A stretch of 64,000 bases of DNA, taken from Paguma larvata (taxonomy: Eukaryota > Chordata > Mammalia > Carnivora > Viverridae). A program made the position numbers and the translations under genes. The notes under the pieces were generated by a model. It saw only the letters and a program-made list of their open reading frames with translations. It made no database searches and was not told where the DNA came from. Positions 56,825 through 64,000 of this stretch are shown piece after piece; the first letter of the stretch is position 1; every line of letters begins with the position of its first letter. Location: assembly GCA_030068075.1 (NCBI GenBank), contig CM057842.1:41068659-41132658 (forward strand). Reading direction: 5' to 3'.

Positions 56825-57940
56825 GTTTTCCGATCTGCAGGGACATCACTCATAAACCTGAGGTGATTTTTTCCTTAGCCCTTTCCCTGTCCCTATCAAC
56901 ATGTGTCCCTATATTAAGTCTGTCGACTGGTACATTTCACTGCTATTTAATTCCTTCATTGTAGCCCTTGGGGCTTCTAGGAACATGTGTGCATCAGTCC
57001 ATGGGCGCACCCTGGTAAAGTGGAAGGGATCCTTGTGTAGGGAGCTTCTGTTTCAGCTCTGATTCTGATACTGCTAGCCATACCTGGTCTAAGTCTGCAT
57101 ATCCCCATTTTTTTTTTTAATGGAGGTTAGAGCAGACTAATACTGAGCGTTTTTTGTTTGTTTGTTTGTTTGTTTTTTAAAGATTTCTGAAGTTTCATTC
57201 ATCTGGGGAAAGTAGTCAAATTACAAACATGCGAGTAGTATGAGGCCGTAGGTATGCCAGCTCTTTTCCATATCTGACCTGGAGTCTGTTAATTGTATGC
57301 TATAAACAAACCTTACTACTATGTAGAAAATGGTAAATATTCTTAAAGAAAGATAGAAAACTAGTATTCTTAAAAATTCTTAAAAAGTTGTATTCTTAAA
57401 ACATTAAAAAAGTATTCTTAAAGAAAATGGTAAATATTCTTAAAGAAAAATAGAAAAATTGTATTCTTAGATACAATTAAAGTGGAGAGAGAAAGAACTA
57501 ACATGAATACTATGAGCCCAATCTAAATATTTAATTCAGTCCTCACAACCAGCTTGTGAGAAATGTATTGTTACTCCTGTTTACTAATGAAGAAACAAAG
57601 TTCATAGGTAATGAATAGCTTCCTTAAAATAGCTTATTGTAATAGTTGGTGAATTGTTCTTTAAATCCGAGTCTGTCTGGCTCAAAGTCTAATTTTTTTT
57701 TCCACTGATAGGTGTCATTCTGGGAATAGTGATAACATGAGTTCGACTGTGGATTCGAAGGTGTGTAAGGGAATATTATGACAACAGCAATGTTGGTAAC
57801 ACCGGTAAGACCAGGCAGTGGTAGACTCTGAAAGCAGAATAAGAATTTAGATTTTTTAGTATGATGCATTTTTATGTATGTATATGTGTATTCATACCCT
57901 ATCAGTAGTAGAAAATATTGATGAGAAAAGATCAACCTGT
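56825..57940. other. Unique DNA with a local tandem duplication
   Basis: A (TTTG)n run at 57150-57175 and a degenerate duplication at 57326-57470 are the only structures noted. The 103-codon ORF at 57624-57935 has no recognisable motif. Confidence 0.45.
57326..57470. repeat. Degenerate local duplication, period about 97 bp
   Basis: GAAAATGGTAAATATTCTTA followed by AAGAA.ATAGAAAA and a GTATTCTTA occurs at 57326-57372 and again at 57423-57469, with further TATTCTTAAA units between. Confidence 0.85.
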
Positions 57941-57945
57941 TTTAA

Positions 57946-58174
57946 CTTTTTATTTTTAAATTTTTTTTAGTGTTTTTATTTTATTTTTGAGAGACAGAGA
58001 GACAGAGCGTGAGTGGGGGAAGGGCAGAGAGAGAGGAAAACACAGAATCTGAAGCAGGCTCCAGGCTCCGAGCCAACAGCACAGAGCCCGACACGGGGCT
58101 GGAACTCACAGACCGTGAGATCATGACCTGAGCCGAAGTCGGCCACTTAACCGACTGAGCCACCCAGGCGCCCC
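57946..58174 (-). mobile_element. SINEC with perfect 18-bp target duplication
   Basis: A near-consensus antisense copy. AAGATCAACCTGTTTTAA is found identically at 57928-57945 and 58175-58192. This is the longest perfect duplication in the window and suggests recent insertion. Confidence 0.97.
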
Positions 58175-58229
58175 AAGATCAACCTGTTTTAATAAAAACA
58201 TTTGAATATTTTTTTGAACTATCAAAGAA

Positions 58230-58283
58230 ATATATATATATATATATATATATGTACATGTATATATATGTATATATATACAC
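58230..58283. repeat. (TA)n-rich microsatellite
   Basis: TA runs interrupted by TGTACATG and TG. The block is self-complementary. Confidence 0.93.
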
Positions 58284-58289
58284 GTTTGT

Positions 58290-59800
58290 GTATTTGCCTC
58301 TGCATATATTTTTGTATGCATATAAATGAATAAGCATTGAATTTTGTCTTTAGAGAGTGGCATTTTGGGGTGGGAAGAAAACAATATAAGAAGTTCATTA
58401 CATGAAGATTGTTCAGGTTACAGTATACGATAAATATTTGAGGGATAAAGATTTGAGACTGGGCACTTGTTAAGGGACTCTTAAAATAGCTCAAGCAAGA
58501 AATAACGAGAGTCTAAACCAGGGTAGTAGCCTTGGGAATGGAGAGGAGGGAATGGATGGAGGACGTTATGAGCCATAATGGTAGTTCATGTAATCAACTT
58601 CTTTGGACGGTTTCCAAATCACACTTACTTTAGTGAAACCTCAGAACATTATTTTTAGGCACTTGTGCACCTTCTCAGTATGAGAACTAACCAGGTTGTT
58701 CTGTAGGTACTGAAAGACTATTATTAAACTCATCCAACTTATAAAAAAAAAAGTAGAGATTAAAGAGGCAACTTAATTGGGCCACAAGAGGGCTATCCAT
58801 TTATGGTCAGAACTTCCCATTTAAAGGAAGTACCTTTGGAAACATGAATCTTTGGACAAGGTTATTATAATTTCACTAATTGGTCACCACCACCTGCATT
58901 AATGGATATACTGCCATATTTTCCCTTCTAGTCCCAGACATATGTGACCACATTGCAAGAAGTGCACAAATTGCCCACTAAAGTCAGTGAAACTTATGGC
59001 CCCTGCCTACGTGGTGGCTGGATTATTATTATTATCGATCCACTTGGCTGCATCTTGTCGCTGTGTCACAGCTGGCTTGCAGTACTAGGGAAGAGCTATT
59101 ATATATGCGGAATCTTGAAAGCTAAGGGGAAAAGTGAGAAAAAAACCACAACATATTAACCACTCAATACCCTGCAGTGCTTTGGTTTATAGGACAGATG
59201 CTGGTGAGGAAGTTGAATTCATAGTTTGGCGGGAAGTGCTGGCATCAGAGAAAAAATTTTATTTAAATTTTAATGAACGGTGGATAAGTGTTTTAGATTA
59301 CGTGAACATTCAATTTATAAGTTAATTTCGGAGTGCCTACCCCAGAAATCACATAATCTAAAATCATTCTAACAAGAGTTTGGTTGTGACTAAATTCACA
59401 GTTAAAGGAGGGATGTTACTCTAAATTTAGTTTCATTTTTGGATCATGAAAATTCTTAGATTAGGTCATACACACCATGGTGCCAAGTAGTGCTTAATTA
59501 ACTTAATGGGCCAAGACTTCATTTTGCATGATCTTTACGGGATTTGTGAAAATATTGGTAGCGGAGATAGCAGGAACCAAAGTCAAGAAGACGCCACCAG
59601 GTGGCGCTTAAGTACTTCTTTCTCCACCTGTCAGTCAACTCAGGATCTGTTGATGTCCCTAAGTAGAACATTAGATACTCCTCTCCATATGGGTAACTTT
59701 AAACTTCTTAAAACGTATTAGAAATAATATTCTGATCATAATGATAGGATTTAGTCTATTTAGTGAACCAGACAACATTACCCACCCATAAACGGGACAA
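58290..59800. other. Unique-looking DNA
   Basis: No repeat or gene recognised. ORFs at 58944-59159, 59134-59325 and 59506-59721 have no splice context or known motif. Confidence 0.4.
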
Positions 59801-59804
59801 ATGT

Positions 59805-60085
59805 TATCAAGTAACAATGATAATATCAAAATATTGTTGAGTGCTTACTCCATGTAAGGCACAAAGTTCATTAACACATTTCATTATCTCAGTTCTCACA
59901 ATATTAGCTCCTGTTAATTGTCTCAATCCTCATAATAGACTTATGAAGTAGGTACTGTTATCATTACTTTTGCAGGGAGGAAATGGAGACTCTGCGAGGT
60001 TAATCGGCATTATGTAATTTGTTAGTCACAGGATGAGTACTGTAATCCAGCTATCTACCCCAAAGATTTAATGCTTCACCAGTGT
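59805..60085 (+). mobile_element. MIR SINE
   Basis: TGAGTGCTTACTCCATGTAAGGC, CTCAATCCTCATAATAGACTTATG, AAGTAGGTACTGTTATCATTAC and GGAGGAAATGGAGACTCTG follow the MIR layout. An inserted or duplicated stretch near 59890-59925 lengthens the middle. Confidence 0.8.
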
Positions 60086-60089
60086 GTCC

Positions 60090-61355
60090 ACCTGCCTCTG
60101 AGATCAGCACCAAGGCTAAAGTCCAGAGAATTGTTTTGGTTTCAAACAACTGATATTTAAAATCTAGGGGAAATTTTAAAGTTTTAGGTAACATTTAACT
60201 TGTTTTGAATTTCCCTCATGCTAAAAGGAGTGACAAAAAGTACTGGACAAGTATATGCAGTCATAGGCAGAGAAATATTGTAATGGTAAGTATAATACAC
60301 TTGGGCTGCCTTTGTGAATTCATTTAAAAATGGTTGCATGCCTGGAATTGCTTAATATGAACTTCCCTATAGAAGAATCTCTGACTTAGCCTTTCTTGTT
60401 AATAGGATTGTCACTTTTTTTTCTCTCAACTCTGAACAACAGATAACGCTGTATAATACTTGTCCCAATAGAGGCTCCAAATCAGCAGAGGATAGAAAAT
60501 GCATACTCTTATTCAGAGGCCCATTGGCTTTGTTTTATAAAAACCTGTTGGGAAAGAGGTTAATCACAAACAGAGATGTAATTCAGCATGGAGAAGGGTT
60601 CCTTCCCCATTCTGACAATAGCCTTAATCTTAATTACTTGATTCACTCCAAGGAGGAGTCAGATTAATGTACCTGTTAGAACACCACCCAGTTTGTCTAA
60701 TTAATGTAAATTGTAAAATGTTCTGGAGGTGTTAGGAAGCAAAATGTGGTTCATTCCTATAATTTGAAGACATCCTAATTAGGATGTATTCTTAGAGAAT
60801 GGGTTCCTTGTGTATCACCTTTAGGACAAACGGAAAGATTTTCAAGAAAAAAAACAAAAAGACTTGGGCTCAATTCATATTGGAAACGAATTGCTTTTCT
60901 GAACAAAGACATATTAAACAGTGGAGTCCATGACTGTATGTGCTGGAGTCAGACTGGATCAATTCTTCTGAATTATCTAAGTGTTATATGACACAGTTAG
61001 AAGTGTAACCTAGGCATTCAAAAATTTTATCCTCAGTGTCTGATCGTTAGCACAGTGTTGTCTGTGCTATCACCACTACCAACACCACTACCACTGCCCG
61101 ACACCAATACTATCATCAATCAGAGTAATGACACACTTACTTGTTTAAGATGTTTTAAAAGTAAAAATGAAATAAATATCGTCCCTCTCACCGAGGGGTT
61201 TAATGTTTAAATACAGAGGATAAAAAGAGGTCTTTATTTTAATGTACATTTTGAGAATATGAGTTTTGTTGATGTCTAATATAATATTGCATAAGGTAGT
61301 GCATACACAAATTTTGTTGGAAGGGAAAAGAGCCTTCTCTTCTAATGACATGACT
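60090..61355. promoter_or_regulatory. Unique block, candidate conserved non-coding element
   Basis: The part 60540-60760 is repeat-free and rich in TAAT-type motifs (TCTTAATTACTTGATTC, GTCTAATTAATGTAAATTG, CAGATTAATG), resembling developmental enhancers. A small ACC-rich run lies at 61072-61100. The regulatory role is only inferred from motif content. Confidence 0.2.
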
Positions 61356-61359
61356 CATT

Positions 61360-61960
61360 TTTCAAAGATATATTTATTGAATATTGGCTATGTGCTAAGA
61401 CACTTTGGTAGGTAGAAAGGACACCAAAATAAAAATATATGAAAGGTCCCCAACTTTACTTTCTAGAAGCGTTTGTGAGAAAAGATCCCCGGAAGAGGGG
61501 ATTTATAAGTCAAGGTCAACTGCAAGAGGAGGTTACGAGGGCAAGGGGAAAAATGAGAAGTAAGAGGATGCAGAGACCATCCTGGCATTGAGAATTAGAC
61601 TTAGAGGGTTGGAGGGATGGTAAGCGATGAGACTGGAAAGGTAAACTGGGGCCAAATCCTAAAAAGAAGCCTTTTGCTGTGAGGAGTGTTGTCCTGTGAA
61701 TGGTAGGAAGACATTAAAGAGTTTAAATAAAAGACCTTTGAGCTTTAGAAAGATCACTGCAAATACTGAATGGAGAAAGAATGGATAAGAATTAAGAGAG
61801 AAGTCAAGGAAATCAGGTGGTCGGATTTTGGTAGTTTGCTACAGAGATCCTAATATGCTCATGAGAAAGCATTAATGGAATGACAAAGTTGGATGGTATC
61901 AAGACATACTCCAGAAATAATCTTAGTTGGATTAGTGATTGATACATTGGGGTAGGGGAC
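61360..61960 (-). mobile_element. L2 LINE fragment
   Basis: Reversed L2: a 3' end reading ATATTTATTGAATATTGGCTATGTGCTAAG at 61370, then the upstream part with AACTGGGGCCAAATCCTAAAAAG, GAAGACATTAAAGAG and AGAAAGATCACTGCAAATACTG (61640-61760). Confidence 0.65.
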
Positions 61961-63215
61961 TATACCATAGAATTCCTCTGTGATCTAATATTTCATTATT
62001 TATAAGACAAACTGTAGTTTGGCATGCACAACATCAAAAAAATTAATGTGGCTACCTAAAGATGCTGGTAAGAAATCTGGGAATTCTAAAAGTGTTCGTT
62101 GTAACTAAACTAATTGAAGTTATATCAATTTATTTCTGTCTTATCCGAGGATTACTTCTTCAGCAGCTTCAAAAATGGTGAACATGCTTGACAAATGATA
62201 GGCAAACAAAAATTAACTTGGAACTTCTAAATGGTCGAACTTCATTTCATGTGCTTTAATTATGGAGCTAGTTATTTCTGCTTACTTAGTAGTTCTGTTG
62301 GCTTCTATCTTAGACACAGTTATATCATAATTACTTAGCTGGTTTTCCAGCTTGAGGGAAATTAGAGGCACCATAAGTGAGTAGGATGGTGAGAAGCAGG
62401 CATACTGACAGCAGGCACAAGAAGAAATGAGGGCTGATATTTATTCTTTCATGAAGTCTTGGTTGAGCACTTCTTAGGTGCCTGGCACTGGGAATATCCA
62501 CTATCTGGGGAATCAGGAGTTGGGGATTCGGTTGGCAAAGAAGAAAGATAAAAACCATATAATACAGGTGCAAAAATTCAAAAGAGCATCACAAATTGGA
62601 GCCATTTAGCGTTGTTTATCATAATTTCGTATTTTACAACCCACACAGTCAACCAGCACTATTCTTAGTGACAAGTCTTTAAGAATAGAAAGAGGTATGC
62701 TGGATTTCACTTTATAAGGAGAAGGGTGTATAAAATGTTTCCTAAAGCATTGCATCAAAATGGCCAGTCTTTAAATGGGTGAAATAGATGAGGAAAAGTT
62801 TTAATTTTTCTTAAACATTTCATTTAGGTGAGAAGCAGTAGCCACACTAATTTAAGTGGAAAAAAAAAAGCGTTGATTTTTCTTTTTCTTTTTTTTTTTT
62901 TTTTTCAAATCTAAAAGCACAAATTCCCATTTGTAACAAGATTCATGTTTATGGAGTCGAGGGATGTTGAGAAGCACTTTTTAGTTCAGTTTCTTGAAGA
63001 TTGTGTGGGATATTTGGGGACATTCTGCTGGTCAGTTTTATGGGAGGAAATAAGTCAGAGCTGAATTCCTAGGAAACTGGAGGCTCAAAGAACTTTTGAT
63101 ATGAAATGATAGAATTTCCAGAATAAGATTCTAACTTTTCCTATTTAAGGGCCAAAGTTCTCTCCCCATTTAAAAAAAAAAAAAAAAGCATCTACTTACT
63201 GCCTTGATTCCTTCA
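61960..63215. other. Mostly unique DNA
   Basis: A poly-T run (62881-62905) and an L2 scrap (62425-62570) are the only structures recognised. Confidence 0.4.
62425..62570 (-). mobile_element. L2 LINE 3'-end fragment
   Basis: Reversed L2 3' end: TTCATGAAGTCTTGGTTGAGCAC, TTAGGTGCCTGGCACTGGGAAT, then GGTTGGCAAAGAAGAAAGAT. Confidence 0.6.
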
Positions 63216-63219
63216 CTTC

Positions 63220-63560
63220 TCATTCACTCTTCAGCCTTTCTTGATGAGACTCTAGCACCTGTGCAATTCCTGGAGCAGCTCTCTCCCTGAAATCTCAGGT
63301 CAATGAGATCCATGGCCTCTTGGCGGCATTTAACACCTGTAATTTACCATTACATGCTCTTGAAACACTGATAACTGTCTACTTATTACAGCTTTCAGAA
63401 AATGTGTCCTAATTTGGTCAGGTCTGCCTCTTCCATTACACAGTCAGCTTGGTAAGAGGAGAGTCCTTGTATATTTTGCTTACCATTGTATCATGAGTGC
63501 CTTGTGTCTGCCATATAGAAAGTTTAGCAAGTACTGATTGATGACATGAATAAATAAAAG
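63220..63560 (+). mobile_element. L2 LINE fragment (ORF2 scrap joined to 3' end)
   Basis: GGCGGCATTTAACACCTGTAATTTACC with TGCTCTTGAAACACTG corresponds to the L2 reverse-transcriptase region around AFDTVDHSLLLETL. After a gap the 3' end follows (CATTGTATCATGAGTGCCTTG, GACATGAATAAATAAA). An internal deletion is implied. Confidence 0.6.
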
Positions 63561-63569
63561 GCTCACTTT

Positions 63570-64000
63570 AGGCCAGTGCTGGGAATATGGGGAGAAAGGA
63601 GAATTTTTTATCCCTCTAAAATTAGAAGCCCACTGAGGATCAACAAATGTAAAAAATGGGCATTGACTTTCTAGATATAAAGATACTATAGCTTTTTATA
63701 ACATCTATTTAAAACTTAAAAGTCCCTTGACAAGAATATTCTTTTCGATACCTCATACCAGTTCTCACAATAATAATGCATTACTTTTTGTCATGTGTAT
63801 TCTGGGAAAAAAAAACAAAACAAAACAACATTTGATTAATTTTGTTTTATAAAATAAAGCATAATATAGGACTTCACTGTTTTCCACTTAACACAGTGTA
63901 GTCATTAAAAGATATTTCTTCAAACTACCAAAAATATAAAAATACTCTTTTGATGAAGCAAGTTTGGAAAATGAGGCTTTGTAAAAAAAAAAAAAAAAAA
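63570..64000. other. Unique-looking DNA ending in poly-A
   Basis: AT-rich DNA without a recognised element. The last 18 bases (63983-64000) are all A, so the window stops inside a homopolymer whose origin cannot be judged. Confidence 0.5.

Noticed and set aside
8047..58163. Many ORFs encoding nearly the same peptide ([32 protein letters not shown] type), which look like a repeated small-protein family.
   Set aside because: Each lies on the tRNA-like head of a SINEC (for example 18505-18687, 23077-23304, 24903-25085, 29330-29536, 51041-51259, 57981-58163). The similarity is that of the SINE itself, not of a protein gene.

Overview
The window is carnivore nuclear DNA, almost certainly from a cat-family (felid) genome. 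The main evidence is about two dozen copies of the tRNA-Lys-derived carnivore SINE (SINEC). They carry the tRNA-like head reading GCGCCTGGGTGGCTCAGTCGG, a CT-rich body and the AAAATAAATAAACATTAAA tail typical of felid copies. Old mammalian repeats (LINE-1, L2, MIR, MLT1, hAT-Charlie elements) and long CA, TA and GA microsatellites fill much of the rest. No prokaryotic features, rRNA, tRNA gene or CRISPR array is present.

No complete protein-coding gene is visible. The window looks intergenic or, more likely, part of one or more long introns. Two short stretches carry convincing exon-like signals. A minus-strand open segment at 41323-41466 (or 41483) has a 3' splice site, a 5' splice site and about 48 open codons, and it is not inside a recognised repeat. 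A 53-nt plus-strand segment at 4414-4466 has a strong polypyrimidine/CAG acceptor and a GTAAGAG donor. I could not assign either to a known gene. A short hydrophobic minus-strand ORF at 154-357 is noted with low confidence.

Layout. 0-8 kb: mostly unique, with a SINEC, a plus-strand L1 3' end, a MIR and a TA/CA microsatellite. 8-10 kb: a SINE nested in a SINE, and a SINE whose tail has grown into TA-rich DNA. 10-18 kb: AT-rich unique DNA, an old L1 end split by a SINEC, and L2 pieces. 18-25 kb: dense SINEC cluster, a hAT-Charlie-type element, MLT1. 25-31 kb: an L2 split by an MLT1 LTR, then an old L1-like T-rich block with a poly-C/G-quadruplex candidate. 31-43 kb: SINECs, an L1 end, MIR and L2 pieces, an MLT1, the candidate exon, and two unique blocks rich in homeodomain-like TAAT motifs. 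43-50 kb: three minus-strand L1 remnants, the largest keeping readable ORF2 fragments and interrupted by two SINECs. 50-64 kb: SINECs, CA repeats, an L2 split by MER5A, MIR, further L2 pieces and unique DNA.

Nothing here amounts to an undescribed biological system. The points most worth testing are the two candidate exons, the putative conserved non-coding blocks, the recent SINE insertions with perfect target-site duplications, and the microsatellites that grew out of retrotransposon sequence. All family assignments were made by eye against remembered consensus features. Subfamily names and divergence would need RepeatMasker.
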